64,000 nt of DNA, taken from contig CANBWP010000004.1 of the NCBI GenBank assembly GCA_947373185.1, forward strand, positions 1 to 64,000. Reading direction: 5' to 3'. Below are positions 43,694 through 54,747 of the stretch, in pieces. Numbering within the stretch: the stretch's first letter is position 1; every line of letters begins with the position of its first letter. The notes under the pieces are model-generated. The model searched no databases. It saw nothing but the letters and a program-made list of their open reading frames with translations, and had not been told where the DNA came from. Made by a program: the position numbers and the translations under genes. Origin of the DNA: Comamonadaceae bacterium. GTDB lineage: Bacteria > Pseudomonadota > Gammaproteobacteria > Burkholderiales > Burkholderiaceae_C.

Positions 43694-44950
43694 ATGCATC
43701 CTAAAGCCCTCTTAGACGCCTGTGCCGAATTGGTCAGGCTGACGCTCCAATTTAACCATCCCGCTGATGCGGTGGTCTCCCGCTACTTTCGCGACAACCG
43801 CAACTTAGGTCCGCGCGAGCGCGCCACACTGTCTGAGACCGTGTTCAAAGTCTTGCGGCAAAAATTGTTGTTCGAGCACATGGCGCGTTCGGGCAGCGGC
43901 GCCAAGGAAAGACGCTTGGCCATTCTGGCCTTTGCAGGTCCCCGTGACTTTGTCAAAAGCGCCCTGAACGACACCGAAAAAAAATGGCTCGACATGTGCG
44001 ACAGCATTCAGTCGTCCGACTTGATGTCGCAGCACATTCACAATTTGCCCGACTGGCTGGCGCGCCCCCTCAAAGAACAATTGGGCGATGAATTTGACGC
44101 TTTGGCCGACAGCTTGCAACAACCAGGCACCTTGGATTTACGCGTCAACGATCTGAACGAAAAACGTGCAGAAGTGCACAAAGAATTGACGGCGGCAGGC
44201 ATTGCTTGCGAGCCCACACCGTTCTCGCCCTGGGGCTTGCGACTGCAAGGCAAACCTTCGTTGGCCAAAGTCAAAGCTTTTGAGCGCGGGGCTGTTGAAG
44301 TGCAGGACGAAGGCTCGCAATTGCTGGCGCTGCTCTTGGATGCACATCGCGGTGAAATGGTGGTGGACTTTTGTGCCGGCGCCGGCGGAAAAACGCTGGC
44401 CATCGGTGCGGCCATGCGCAACACTGGACGCCTGTATGCCATGGACACATCGGCACACCGCTTGGATGCCTTGAAGCCGCGTTTGGCGCGCAGCCAATTG
44501 TCCAATGTGCATCCTGCCGCCATTGCGCATGAGCGCGATGATCGTGTGAAGCGTTTGGCCGGCAAGATTGACCGTGTGTTGGTCGATGCACCCTGTTCTG
44601 GCTTGGGTACTTTGCGTCGCAATCCCGATCTCAAATGGCGCCAAAAGCCTGAAGGCATTGCCGATGTGGCTGCCACACAAACAGCCATTTTGGACAGCGC
44701 TGCGCGTTTGCTCAAATCGGGTGGTCGCTTGGTGTACGCCACCTGCAGTGTGCTACCCCAAGAGAATGAAGACATCGCCAATGCGTTCTCTGTAGCGCAT
44801 CCTGATTTTGTTCAGTTGCCCGTGTTGGACGAGCTCACCCGATTGAAGGTGGCCAATGGCCAAACTTTGTGCAGTGGCCCTTTTCTGCGCTTGTGGCCGC
44901 ACCGCCACGGGACCGACGGTTTCTTTGCGGCCATCTGGGTTCGAAAGTGA
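43694..44950 (+). CDS. RsmB/NOP-family 16S rRNA m5C methyltransferase
   Basis: Methyltransferase of 418 aa. The N-terminal NusB-like part has VSRYFRDNRNLGPRERATLSE. The catalytic domain has the SAM loop VDFCAGAGGKTLAIGAAM (about 221-238), YAMDTSAHRLDAL, the DAPCSG motif (VLVDAPCSGLGTLRRNPDLKW) and the nucleophile motif ATCSVLPQENE. Both cysteines needed for m5C chemistry are present. The exact rRNA position (RsmB C967 or a relative) cannot be fixed. Confidence 0.9.
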   Translation: MHPKALLDACAELVRLTLQFNHPADAVVSRYFRDNRNLGPRERATLSETVFKVLRQKLLFEHMARSGSGAKERRLAILAFAGPRDFVKSALNDTEKKWLDMCDSIQSSDLMSQHIHNLPDWLARPLKEQLGDEFDALADSLQQPGTLDLRVNDLNEKRAEVHKELTAAGIACEPTPFSPWGLRLQGKPSLAKVKAFERGAVEVQDEGSQLLALLLDAHRGEMVVDFCAGAGGKTLAIGAAMRNTGRLYAMDTSAHRLDALKPRLARSQLSNVHPAAIAHERDDRVKRLAGKIDRVLVDAPCSGLGTLRRNPDLKWRQKPEGIADVAATQTAILDSAARLLKSGGRLVYATCSVLPQENEDIANAFSVAHPDFVQLPVLDELTRLKVANGQTLCSGPFLRLWPHRHGTDGFFAAIWVRK

Positions 44951-45064
44951 ATCCCAAAGACTTCATTTCGGAAGTCCTTTGCTGAATTCACTTTCAAATT
45001 GAATTCGAAAATCTTAAAATAGTGGGATTGCCTGCAAGGGCATCCCTACATAGAAAGCGACTGC

Positions 45065-46270
45065 ATGTTGTTACTCGACTCGGCTGTATTAGACGCGACC
45101 ATCAACTGGATGGCCAATGGCCTTTTGAACTTTTCTGGCTGGCAAGTTTTCTTTGTCATTCTGGGTCTGACCCACATCACCATTGCCAGCGTCACCATCT
45201 TTTTGCACCGTCATCAGGCCCACCGGGCCTTGGACTTGCATCCCATCGTGTCGCACTTTTTCCGTTTTTGGTTGTGGATGACCACCGGCCAAGTGACCAA
45301 AGAGTGGGCCGCGATTCACCGCAAGCACCACGCCAAATGCGAGCAAGCAGAAGACCCTCACAGCCCCCATGTGCATGGCATCAAAACCGTGCTGTTCAAA
45401 GGTGCTGAGTTGTACCGCAAAGAATCTAAAAACAAAGAAACGCTCAGCCGCTATGGCCATGGCACCCCCGACGACTGGATGGAGCGCAATGTTTATTCGC
45501 GCTTCTCTTGGCAAGGCGTGGCCTTGATGTTGATCATTGACGTGGCTTTGTTTGGCGCCTTGGGCCTCACGGTTTGGGCTGTGCAAATGGCATGGATTCC
45601 CATCACCGCTGCCGGCATCATCAATGGCGCTGCGCACTACTGGGGTTACCGCAACTTTGAAGCGCACGATGCCAGCGCCAACATTTCACCTTGGGGCATC
45701 CTCATTGGTGGTGAAGAGTTGCACAACAACCATCACACGTATCCAACTTCTGCCAAGTTGTCGGTCAAGCCTTATGAGTTTGATTTGGGTTGGACTTATA
45801 TCTGCATCTTGCAGTTCTTTGGTTTGGCTCACGTGAAGAAGACGCCCCCTGTGTTGGCTTATGGCGAAGTTCGCCCCGTGGCTGACGAAAAAACTTTGGA
45901 AGCCCTCATTGCCAACCGCTACGAAGTGATGGCCGGGTACGCCCGCCAGATGCGCAGTGTGTTCCGTGAAGAGGTGGCCCATGCCAAGTTGGATGCAAGT
46001 GTCTTGAAAATCGCCTCACGCTGGATTCACCGCGATGGCGACAAGGTCCCTGCAGAAGCGCAAGCTCCTTTGAGCGCCACGCTGGCGGCGTACCCTGTGC
46101 TGGACAAAATGTTGGCCATGCGAGAAGAGCTGCGTCAAATTTGGCTCAACACGTCTCACAACCGTGAACAACTGGCCCTCGACCTGCAAGCTTGGTGCAA
46201 ACGCGCTGAAGAGAGCGGCATTGCCGCCTTACGCGATTTCTCCACCCAGCTGCGCGCTGCTAGAGCCTAA
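45065..46270 (+). CDS. Acyl-CoA / fatty acid desaturase (delta-9 type)
   Basis: Integral-membrane di-iron desaturase of 401 aa. Its three histidine boxes are HRHQAH (about 48-53), HRKHH (about 85-89) and HNNHH in GGEELHNNHHTYPTSAKLS (about 218-236), with hydrophobic segments between. This is the stearoyl-CoA/acyl-lipid desaturase class that makes unsaturated membrane fatty acids. The C-terminal 100 residues extend beyond the fold. An imperfect inverted repeat and a terminator follow. Confidence 0.92.
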   Translation: MLLLDSAVLDATINWMANGLLNFSGWQVFFVILGLTHITIASVTIFLHRHQAHRALDLHPIVSHFFRFWLWMTTGQVTKEWAAIHRKHHAKCEQAEDPHSPHVHGIKTVLFKGAELYRKESKNKETLSRYGHGTPDDWMERNVYSRFSWQGVALMLIIDVALFGALGLTVWAVQMAWIPITAAGIINGAAHYWGYRNFEAHDASANISPWGILIGGEELHNNHHTYPTSAKLSVKPYEFDLGWTYICILQFFGLAHVKKTPPVLAYGEVRPVADEKTLEALIANRYEVMAGYARQMRSVFREEVAHAKLDASVLKIASRWIHRDGDKVPAEAQAPLSATLAAYPVLDKMLAMREELRQIWLNTSHNREQLALDLQAWCKRAEESGIAALRDFSTQLRAARA

Positions 46271-46277
46271 GAATTTA

Positions 46278-46424
46278 AATGGGGTCAGATCAACATTAAT
46301 TTGGTCTATCGGTAAAGGGCAGAGGCTAAGGGCCGGCTTCCTCAGCTGGGGTACCAGAAATCGTCAGCCCGCCCTTAGCCTCTGCCCTTTACCAACTGGA
46401 AATTAATGTTGATCTGACCCCATT
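46278..46424. repeat. 147-bp near-perfect inverted repeat, MITE-like element
   Basis: The outer arms (46278-46302 and 46400-46424) are 25-base perfect inverted copies carrying GGGGTCAGATCAACATTA. After an unpaired step of 8 versus 6 bases, the inner arms (46311-46332 and 46372-46393) repeat 22 bases perfectly, beginning GGTAAAGGGCAGAGGCTAAG. The centre has a small CTGG/CCAG hairpin. It contains no gene. It lies between the desaturase stop and a bidirectional terminator. The GGGGTCAGA ends resemble sequences often seen beside REP-type Y1 transposases in betaproteobacteria, from memory only. Confidence 0.85.
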
Positions 46425-46425
46425 A

Positions 46426-46451
46426 AAAAAGCCCGCATCAGCGGGCTTTTT
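46426..46451. terminator. Bidirectional terminator between desaturase and rpmG
   Basis: Hairpin AAAAAGCCCGC-ATCA-GCGGGCTTTTT with A and T runs on both sides, placed directly against the inverted-repeat element and 17 bases after the rpmG stop on the minus strand. Confidence 0.9.
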
Positions 46452-46467
46452 GTTGGGTCAATCTGAA

Positions 46468-46638
46468 TTACTTCAGTTTGATTTCCTTGTACTCAACGTG
46501 CTTGCGAGCTTTTGGGTCGAACTTCATGATCGACATTTTCTCGGGCATTGTTTTCTTGTTCTTGCTGGTCGTGTAGAAGTGACCAGTACCAGCTGTAGAT
46601 TCCAGCTTGATTTTTTCGCGTCCGCCTTTGCTTGCCAT
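46468..46638 (-). CDS. rpmG: 50S ribosomal protein L33
   Basis: Protein of 56 aa read directly from the minus strand: it starts [19 protein letters not shown], continues [16 protein letters not shown] and ends [19 protein letters not shown]. This is the cysteine-free form of L33. Located 20 bases downstream of rpmB, the standard rpmBG pair. Confidence 0.97.
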   Translation of the reverse strand: MASKGGREKIKLESTAGTGHFYTTSKNKKTMPEKMSIMKFDPKARKHVEYKEIKLK

Positions 46639-46658
46639 GATGGTGCTCCTGTTAGGGT

Positions 46659-46892
46659 TTAGGCTTGACCGCGTTCACGCAGGTCTGCGAGAACGGCATC
46701 AATGCCATTTTTGTCGATCAGGCGCAAAGCGGCGCTGGAAACGCGCAGGCGCACCCAACGGTTTTCGCTCTCTACCCAGAAACGGCGATATTGCAGGTTC
46801 GGCAGGAACCGGCGCTTGGTTTTGTTGTTGGCGTGGGAAACATTGTTTCCGACCATTGGGCCTTTGCCCGTTACGTCGCAGACGCGTGCCAT
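46659..46892 (-). CDS. rpmB: 50S ribosomal protein L28
   Basis: Protein of 77 aa: starts [20 protein letters not shown] and continues [18 protein letters not shown], then [17 protein letters not shown]. This is the normal length for proteobacterial L28 without the zinc cysteine pairs. First gene of the rpmB-rpmG pair. Confidence 0.98.
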   Translation of the reverse strand: MARVCDVTGKGPMVGNNVSHANNKTKRRFLPNLQYRRFWVESENRWVRLRVSSAALRLIDKNGIDAVLADLRERGQA

Positions 46893-47092
46893 GTGGACAC
46901 TCCGATACTTTTATAAACAGCTGGTGCCTGATCAGTTTTGCGAAGCTAGCGATAAAGCCAACTTGCACAACTTAAGGCGCTCCAGCCTCACCTCGCCAGA
47001 AGGGTGGCGGTAACCCATTTTCGCAAAGGCCCCAAGCGGGACTGCTCAGCAAAGCCTTGGATTATAGCCAGCTTTTTGGGCCTCAGCCAAGC

Positions 47093-47156
47093 AAAAAGGG
47101 TTGTCACTGGCCAAAAGCTTGGCGGCCAGGGCCTTCAAGGGCACAAAGCCAACCCT
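47093..47156 (-). terminator. Possible terminator structure after trxB
   Basis: On the minus strand, AGGGTTG pairs with CAACCCT over a long interval, followed by TTTT; inside it TGGCC pairs with GGCCA. The long loop makes a classical terminator uncertain. It lies within the 276-base gap between trxB and rpmB, which otherwise shows no gene. Confidence 0.3.
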
Positions 47157-47168
47157 GATTTCAGCGGA

Positions 47169-48212
<1,044 letters not shown>

Positions 48213-48239
48213 CTATCGGGTAAGCTTGAGGGTTAAACC

Positions 48240-50666
48240 ATGACCTATTCACTTCGCACCCTTAACAACGCCGCCGCCGGCTCTGAATCTGACGCGCTCA
48301 ACCCCATGTCAGAAAGTGCTGGTTTGATGCGCTTTACCCAAGAAATTGTCTTGTTTTTAGGCGCAGCCGGTCTGTTGGTGCTGATGTTGGCCATGTTCAG
48401 CTTCAGTCCCAAAGATCCCTCATGGTCCGGTTCTGGTGTGGGCGGCCCGGTGCTCAACTGGATGGGTGTGTTGGGTGCCTGGCTGGCCGATGGCATGTAT
48501 TTTTGTTTTGGGTACTCCGCCTGGTGGTTGGTGGCAGTTTTAGGCCGAGTCTGGCTCAATGCGTGGGCCAATTGGTTGCGAGCTGGCGACAGCGCCGCAG
48601 GCCGCACAGACTTGGGCGAGTCGTCCAATTGGCAAACACGCCTGATATTTTGGCTGGGATTGTTCGTCCTCATGTCTGCCAGCAGTGCGGTGGAGTGGGC
48701 ACGACTCACCCGCTGGGATGCCTTGATGCCCGGCACCAGTGGCGGTGCTTTGGGTATGACGGTGGGGCATTTTTCGATGCGCTGGCTGGGTGCCAACGGT
48801 GCCAGTTTGGTTGAAATCATTTTGGCTGCCCTTGGTATGGGGTGGGCCTTTGGATTTTCTTGGGGCCAAGTGTGTGAAAGCCTGGGCGGCAAAATTGATG
48901 GCTTGATGCAATCGCGCCAAGAAAAGCGTGAAATGGAAGAAGACTTGGCCATGGGTCAACAAGCTTTGCGCGAGCGCGAACAGCTTCAAACCAACGCGCC
49001 TGTTGAGCCGCAGCTCCATCCGTTTGGGGATGAGTTTGAAGAGAAACCATTGTTTGCCGCAGCCGGTGTTGCCGCGCCGGTGTTTGCCGAGCCTATCGCG
49101 CCCATGGTCATTGAGGCGCCTGTCACAGATGTGCCGCGCAGTGAACGCGTGGTGAAAGAGCGTCAAAAGCCCTTGTTCTCTGAATTGCCCGATAGCAAAT
49201 TGCCCCAAGTTGATTTGCTTGACAGCCTGACTCAGCGTCAAGAAGGCGTCTCGCCTGAAACGCTGGAGATGACCAGCCGCATGATTGAAAAACGCTTGAA
49301 AGATTTCGGCGTTGAAGTGCGAGTGGTGGCCGCTGCACCAGGCCCCGTCATTACCCGTTATGAAATTGAACCTGCCACTGGCGTGAAGGGCTCGCAAGTG
49401 GTTAACTTGGCCAAAGATTTGGCCCGTTCACTCAGCCTGATTTCCATTCGTGTGGTGGAAACCATTCCTGGCAAAAATTACATGGCCTTGGAGTTGCCCA
49501 ATGCCAAACGGCAATCTATCAAGCTGAGCGAAATTTTGGGCTCGCAGGTCTACAACGAAGCCAAGTCCATGCTCACCATGGGCTTGGGCAAAGACATTGT
49601 GGGCAACCCCGTGGTGGCCGATTTGGCCAAGATGCCGCACGTCTTGGTGGCCGGTACGACCGGCTCGGGCAAATCGGTGGGTATCAATGCCATGATTTTG
49701 TCGCTGCTGTACAAAGCTGAAGCGCGGGATGTGCGTTTGCTCATGATCGACCCAAAGATGTTGGAAATGTCGGTCTACGAAGGCATTCCGCATTTGCTCG
49801 CCCCTGTGGTCACCGACATGCGTCAAGCTGCCCATGGTTTGAACTGGTGTGTCGGCGAGATGGAACGCCGCTACAAGCTGATGAGCAAAATGGGTGTTCG
49901 CAATTTGGCGGGCTACAACACCAAGATTGACGAAGCCACTGAGCGCGAAGAATTTATTCTGAATCCCTTCAGCTTGACGCCCGATGATCCTGAGCCGCTC
50001 AAGCGCTTGCCCCACATCGTGGTGGTGATTGATGAGTTGGCCGACTTGATGATGGTGGTGGGCAAGAAGATTGAAGAATTGATTGCCCGCTTGGCGCAAA
50101 AAGCGCGAGCGGCTGGCATTCACTTGATTTTGGCCACGCAGCGCCCCAGCGTCGATGTGATCACGGGCTTGATCAAGGCCAACATTCCCACCCGCATTGC
50201 ATTCCAAGTGTCGAGCAAAATTGACAGTCGAACCATCCTGGACCAGATGGGCGCTGAAGCATTGCTTGGCATGGGTGACATGCTTTACATGCCATCAGGC
50301 ACAGGCTTCCCTGTTCGTGTGCACGGAGCCTTTGTGAGCGACGAAGAAGTTCACCGCGTGGTGAATTATTTGAAGTCACAAGGTGAGCCCGACTACATCG
50401 AGGGCGTGCTGGAAGGCGGCACCACCGATGGCGAAGACACGGGCTATGGCGACAGCGGTGATGCTGAAAAAGATCCGATGTACGACCAAGCGGTCGAAGT
50501 GGTTCTGAAAAACCGCAAGGCCAGCATATCTTTGGTGCAAAGGCATTTGAAGATTGGCTACAACCGTGCCGCACGCTTGGTGGAAGAGATGGAAAAGGCC
50601 GGCTTGGTCAGCTCAATGAGCAGCAGTGGTCAGCGCGAAATTTTGGTACCAGCGCGTACTGAATAA
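48240..50666 (+). CDS. ftsK: DNA translocase FtsK
   Basis: Protein of 808 aa coupling chromosome segregation to division. The N-terminal domain has about four TM segments (first [17 protein letters not shown]), the linker is short and acidic (about 220-300), the motor domain has Walker [18 protein letters not shown] and Walker [16 protein letters not shown], and the gamma winged helix is at the end ([43 protein letters not shown] region). All parts are present. The next gene's first ATG overlaps the stop by one base. Confidence 0.97.
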   Translation: MTYSLRTLNNAAAGSESDALNPMSESAGLMRFTQEIVLFLGAAGLLVLMLAMFSFSPKDPSWSGSGVGGPVLNWMGVLGAWLADGMYFCFGYSAWWLVAVLGRVWLNAWANWLRAGDSAAGRTDLGESSNWQTRLIFWLGLFVLMSASSAVEWARLTRWDALMPGTSGGALGMTVGHFSMRWLGANGASLVEIILAALGMGWAFGFSWGQVCESLGGKIDGLMQSRQEKREMEEDLAMGQQALREREQLQTNAPVEPQLHPFGDEFEEKPLFAAAGVAAPVFAEPIAPMVIEAPVTDVPRSERVVKERQKPLFSELPDSKLPQVDLLDSLTQRQEGVSPETLEMTSRMIEKRLKDFGVEVRVVAAAPGPVITRYEIEPATGVKGSQVVNLAKDLARSLSLISIRVVETIPGKNYMALELPNAKRQSIKLSEILGSQVYNEAKSMLTMGLGKDIVGNPVVADLAKMPHVLVAGTTGSGKSVGINAMILSLLYKAEARDVRLLMIDPKMLEMSVYEGIPHLLAPVVTDMRQAAHGLNWCVGEMERRYKLMSKMGVRNLAGYNTKIDEATEREEFILNPFSLTPDDPEPLKRLPHIVVVIDELADLMMVVGKKIEELIARLAQKARAAGIHLILATQRPSVDVITGLIKANIPTRIAFQVSSKIDSRTILDQMGAEALLGMGDMLYMPSGTGFPVRVHGAFVSDEEVHRVVNYLKSQGEPDYIEGVLEGGTTDGEDTGYGDSGDAEKDPMYDQAVEVVLKNRKASISLVQRHLKIGYNRAARLVEEMEKAGLVSSMSSSGQREILVPARTE

Positions 50667-50701
50667 TGGCGCGCTTGAACAGAAGCCAGGAGCATGCACC
50701 G

Positions 50702-51400
50702 ATGACATTCAGCTTGCAACGTTTGGGGGCTGTGTTCACAGGCTTCGTGGTTTGGCTGGTCATGGCTTGGGGCATGCTGACTTGCGCCATGGCGCAAAAT
50801 GCAGCGCCTGATGCGTTGGATGCACTGAGTCAGTTCCTCAAGCAAACCCAAAGCGGTCGCGCCCAATTCACCCAAGTGGTCATCGCGCTGGCCAAGGCGG
50901 ACCAAGCACCCCGGCGCAAAACGTCATCGGGCACGTTTGAGTTTCAAAAGCCGCAGCAGTTTCGCTTTGCATACCAAAAACCCTTTGTTCAGACCATGGT
51001 CTCAGATGGTCATTCTCTGTGGCTGTATGACGCCGACTTGAACCAAGTCACGGTCCGCAAGCAAAGCCAAAGTTTAGGTCAAACGCCTGCCGCATTGATT
51101 GCATCCTCGGGTGATTTGAAGGCGCTTCAAGCAGAATTTGTCTTGAAGGCAGAAGCCGATGCAGAAGGTTTGCAGTGGGTCAGGGCCACCCCCAAACAAA
51201 ACGAGGGCAGCATCCAGTTCCTTCGCGTCGGCTTGAAAGTGGCTGGGCAGACCGTGCCCGTGTTGACGGTCTTAGAGATTGTGGATGGCCTCGGTCAGAC
51301 TTCGCGATTGAGTTTTCAGAACTTTGAAGTCAACGCAAAGTTAGCGGCTGAAACTTTTCAGTTCAGAACACCCAGCGGCGCGCAGGTCATCCGGCCATGA
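50702..51400 (+). CDS. lolA: Outer-membrane lipoprotein carrier protein LolA
   Basis: Periplasmic chaperone of 232 aa. After a signal peptide ending near CAMAQ, the mature protein shows LSQFLKQTQSGRAQFTQVV, SSGTFEFQKPQQFRFAYQKPF and DGHSLWLYDADLNQVTVRK, all typical of LolA. The start at 50702 gives a compact signal peptide; an upstream ATG at 50666 overlaps the ftsK stop and is the alternative. It receives lipoproteins from LolCD and passes them to LolB. It lies in the ftsK-lolA-rarA cluster. Confidence 0.93.
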   Translation: MTFSLQRLGAVFTGFVVWLVMAWGMLTCAMAQNAAPDALDALSQFLKQTQSGRAQFTQVVIALAKADQAPRRKTSSGTFEFQKPQQFRFAYQKPFVQTMVSDGHSLWLYDADLNQVTVRKQSQSLGQTPAALIASSGDLKALQAEFVLKAEADAEGLQWVRATPKQNEGSIQFLRVGLKVAGQTVPVLTVLEIVDGLGQTSRLSFQNFEVNAKLAAETFQFRTPSGAQVIRP

Positions 51401-52701
51401 ACGCAACGGCGCACCTGCATCAGCCCTTGGCCGAGCGTCTTCGACCCCGCAATTTGGGCGAGGTCATTGGTCAGCAACATTTGATTGGCGAAGGCCTGGC
51501 GCTGCGCTTGGCCTTTGAGTCTGGTCAACCGCACAGTTGTATTTTGTGGGGCCCACCCGGCGTGGGTAAAACCACCATTGCGCGTCTCATGGCGGATGCG
51601 TTTGATGCGCAGTTCATCAGCATCAGTGCGGTCTTGGGCGGTGTCAAAGACATTCGCGAGGCCGTTGAAAAAGCGCAGGCGGCCTTAGACAGTTTGCAGC
51701 CGCAACGCACCATTGTGTTTGTCGATGAGGTGCACCGTTTTAACAAAAGTCAACAAGATGCATTCCTACCGCACGTAGAAAGCGGCTTGTTCACCTTCAT
51801 TGGAGCCACCACAGAAAACCCGTCGTTCGAAGTCAACTCAGCGCTGTTGTCGAGAGCTGCGGTGTATGTGTTGCAAGCTTTGAATGAAGCCGATTTGACG
51901 CAAATTGTGCAACGTGCTTTAGACATCGGTGCGATTGCACCACTGGAAGCCGAAGCCGAAGCCCGCCTGATTGCCTACGCCGATGGCGACGCACGGCGCC
52001 TGCTCAATACCTTAGAGACCTTGGCCGTTGCCGCACAAAGAGAAAAACTGGCGCTCATTTCAGACGCTTGGTTGCTCAAAGTCTTGGGCGAGCGAATGCG
52101 ACGCTACGACAAAGGCGGTGAGCAGTTTTACGACACCATCAGTGCCTTGCACAAATCGGTGCGAGGTTCGGACCCCGATGCGGCCTTGTACTGGTTCACG
52201 CGCATGCTCGACGGCGGAGCTGACCCGCGTTACATGGCCCGTCGCTTGATTCGCATGGCTGCAGAAGATGTGGGCTTGGCAGATCCTCGGGCGCTTCGTT
52301 TGGCGCTTGATGCCGCTGAAGTGTATGAGCGCCTGGGCAGCCCAGAAGGGGAGCTGGCGCTGGCCGAGTGTGTGATTTATTTGGCAGTCGCGGCCAAATC
52401 CAATGCAGTCTACAAAGCCTTCAACGAAGCCAAGGCGTGGGTCAAAAAAGATGGCACACGCCCTGTGCCCATGCACCTGCGCAATGCGCCGACCCAACTC
52501 ATGAAGAACTTGGATTACGGCAAAGGCTACCGCTATGCGCACGATGAGGCCAATGGCTTTGCCGCGGGCGAAACCTATTTGCCCGATGGCATGCCCGCGC
52601 CCGATTTTTACCGCCCGGTCTCGCGTGGACTCGAGTTGAAGATTGCAGAGAAAATGGCCGGCTTGCGCGAATTGAACCAAGCCAAGTCTGGCAACAAATA
52701 G
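51397..52701 (+). CDS. rarA: Replication-associated recombination protein RarA (MgsA)
   Basis: AAA+ ATPase of 434 aa. Walker A GPPGVGKTTIARLM (about 52-65), Walker B VFVDEVHRFNKSQQDAFLP and sensor GATTENPSFEVNSALLSRA are clear, and the C-terminal tetramerisation part includes SDPDAALYWFTRML. It helps to restart stalled replication forks. ATGA overlap with lolA. Confidence 0.96.
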   Translation: MNATAHLHQPLAERLRPRNLGEVIGQQHLIGEGLALRLAFESGQPHSCILWGPPGVGKTTIARLMADAFDAQFISISAVLGGVKDIREAVEKAQAALDSLQPQRTIVFVDEVHRFNKSQQDAFLPHVESGLFTFIGATTENPSFEVNSALLSRAAVYVLQALNEADLTQIVQRALDIGAIAPLEAEAEARLIAYADGDARRLLNTLETLAVAAQREKLALISDAWLLKVLGERMRRYDKGGEQFYDTISALHKSVRGSDPDAALYWFTRMLDGGADPRYMARRLIRMAAEDVGLADPRALRLALDAAEVYERLGSPEGELALAECVIYLAVAAKSNAVYKAFNEAKAWVKKDGTRPVPMHLRNAPTQLMKNLDYGKGYRYAHDEANGFAAGETYLPDGMPAPDFYRPVSRGLELKIAEKMAGLRELNQAKSGNK

Positions 52702-52712
52702 GAATTTCGAAC

Positions 52713-53642
52713 ATGGATGTTTTCATTCAGCAGGTCATCAACGGTCTGGTCTTGGGCAGCATGTATGCGCTCATTGCGCTGGGCTACACCATGGTCTACG
52801 GCATCATCAACCTGATCAACTTTGCCCACGGCGAAGTGCTGATGGTGGCAGCGCTCACCAGTTGGTCGGTGATTGGTTTGATGCAAGAGGCGACGCCCGG
52901 TTTGCCAGCTTGGTTGATGTTGCTCATTGCACTGGTCATTGCCAGTGGGGTGGCCGCCAGTCTGAACTTTGCCATTGAAAAAATTGCCTACCGTCCCTTG
53001 CGCAACAGCCCTAAATTGGCGCCGCTCATCACCGCCATTGGCGTAAGCATCTTGCTGCAAACCTTGGCCATGATCATTTGGAAGCCTAACTACAAGCCCT
53101 ATCCCACCCTGTTGCCCAGTACCCCCTTCCATGTAGCGGGCGCTGTGATCTCTTCTACGCAAATCATGATCTTGGCCGTTACAGCCATGTCTCTGGCCAT
53201 TCTGATGTGGGTGGTCAATGCCACCAAATTGGGTCGGGCCATGCGCGCCACAGCGGAGAATCCTCGGGTGGCCGCTCTGATGGGCGTGAAGCCTGACATG
53301 GTGATTTCTGCCACCTTCATCATTGGCGCCGTCTTGGCGGCCATCGCCGGTGTGATGTTTGCGTCCAACTATGGCACGGTGCATCACAGCATGGGCTTCT
53401 TGCCGGGTCTCAAAGCTTTCACGGCGGCTGTCTTTGGTGGCATTGGCAATTTGGCAGGCGCCGTTGTCGGCGGCTTGTTGTTGGGGCTCATTGAGTCGAT
53501 TGGCTCGGGCTACATCGGAGCCCTGACCGGTGGGGTCATGGGCAGCCACTATGCCGATATTTTTGCGTTCATTGTGTTGATCGTTGTCTTGACCTTGCGG
53601 CCTTCTGGCCTCATGGGTGAACGTGTTGCCGATCGCGCCTGA
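52713..53642 (+). CDS. livH: Branched-chain amino acid-type ABC permease LivH
   Basis: Permease of 309 aa with about eight TM segments. QQVINGLVLGSMYALIALGYTMVYGIINLINFAHG is the family signature, split here at about 6-38. The loop VNATKLGRAMRATAENP (about 169-185) is the ATPase-contact region. First gene of livHMGF. The substrate may be branched-chain amino acids or related carboxylic/amide compounds; no binding-protein gene is adjacent to decide it. Confidence 0.94.
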   Translation: MDVFIQQVINGLVLGSMYALIALGYTMVYGIINLINFAHGEVLMVAALTSWSVIGLMQEATPGLPAWLMLLIALVIASGVAASLNFAIEKIAYRPLRNSPKLAPLITAIGVSILLQTLAMIIWKPNYKPYPTLLPSTPFHVAGAVISSTQIMILAVTAMSLAILMWVVNATKLGRAMRATAENPRVAALMGVKPDMVISATFIIGAVLAAIAGVMFASNYGTVHHSMGFLPGLKAFTAAVFGGIGNLAGAVVGGLLLGLIESIGSGYIGALTGGVMGSHYADIFAFIVLIVVLTLRPSGLMGERVADRA

Positions 53643-53660
53643 ATTTCGATTGAGACCATT

Positions 53661-54746
53661 ATGAACCTCTCAAAAAATCAAAAGAATTGGGCCTTGGGAT
53701 TGGCGCTGTTCGCCTTGCCCTTGGTCCTCCAACAGTTTGGCAATGCCTGGGTGCGCATCGCTGACATGGCTTTGCTTTATGTGCTCTTGGCCGTCGGCCT
53801 GAACATTGTGGTGGGATACGCGGGCTTGCTTGATCTGGGCTATGTCGCGTTCTTTGCCGTGGGGGCCTACATGTATGGACTGTTGGCGTCGCCGCATTTG
53901 ACTGACAGTTTTCCCGCGATGGCCGCTCTGTTTCCCGGCGGGCTTCATCTGCCTTTGTGGGTCATTGTGCCTTTCGGTGCGGCGGTGGCGGGCCTCTTTG
54001 GCATGTTGCTGGGCGCACCCACCCTGAAATTGCGTGGCGACTATTTGGCCATTGTCACGTTGGGTTTTGGTGAAATCATTCGGGTGTTTTTGAACAACTT
54101 GGACCAGCCGGTCAACATCACCAACGGCCCCAAGGGCTTGAGCCAAATTGACCCCATTCATTTCTTTGGCATCAATCTAGGCAAACGCTTGGACTTGTGG
54201 GGATTTGAAGTGGCTTCGGTGAGCTTGTATTACTACTTGTTCATGGCCTTGGTCTTGATCACCCTGTTGATTTCCTATCGCTTGCAGCTCTCACGGATTG
54301 GCCGCGCTTGGATGGCCATTCGAGAAGATGAAATTGCCGCCAAAGCCATGGGCTTGAACACCCGCAATTTGAAACTCATGGCCTTCGGCATGGGCGCCAC
54401 CTTTGGTGGTGTTTCTGGGGCCATGTTTGCTGGCTTTCAAGGTTTCATTTCGCCAGAGTCATTCAGTCTCATGGAGTCGGTCATGATTGTGGCCATGGTG
54501 GTCTTGGGCGGCCTGGGGCATTTGCCCGGTGTGGTGCTGGGCGCTGTGCTGTTGTCTGCCTTGCCCGAAGTGCTGCGTTATGTCGCAGGTCCATTGCAAT
54601 CGATGACCGACGGCCGATTGGATGCCGCCATATTGCGACAGTTGCTCATCGCTTTGGCCATGATCGTCATCATGCTGATGCGTCCCCGAGGTTTATGGCC
54701 CGCGCATGAACATGGCAAAGCGCTGCCAACGAAAGAAGGGGTTTGA
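53661..54746 (+). CDS. livM: Branched-chain amino acid-type ABC permease LivM
   Basis: Permease of 361 aa with about nine TM segments. Family segments are YVLLAVGLNIVVGYAGLLDLGYVAFFAVG and LRGDYLAIVTLGFGEIIRV, with the ATPase-contact loop SRIGRAWMAIREDEIAAKAMG (about 210-230). It ends two bases before the livG start. Confidence 0.94.
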   Translation: MNLSKNQKNWALGLALFALPLVLQQFGNAWVRIADMALLYVLLAVGLNIVVGYAGLLDLGYVAFFAVGAYMYGLLASPHLTDSFPAMAALFPGGLHLPLWVIVPFGAAVAGLFGMLLGAPTLKLRGDYLAIVTLGFGEIIRVFLNNLDQPVNITNGPKGLSQIDPIHFFGINLGKRLDLWGFEVASVSLYYYLFMALVLITLLISYRLQLSRIGRAWMAIREDEIAAKAMGLNTRNLKLMAFGMGATFGGVSGAMFAGFQGFISPESFSLMESVMIVAMVVLGGLGHLPGVVLGAVLLSALPEVLRYVAGPLQSMTDGRLDAAILRQLLIALAMIVIMLMRPRGLWPAHEHGKALPTKEGV

Positions 54747-54747
54747 C

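Noticed and set aside
44955-44983. Imperfect inverted repeat CAAAGACTTC...GAAGTCCTTTG after the rsmB-like gene
   Set aside because: It has a bulge and no following T-run, so I do not call it a terminator.
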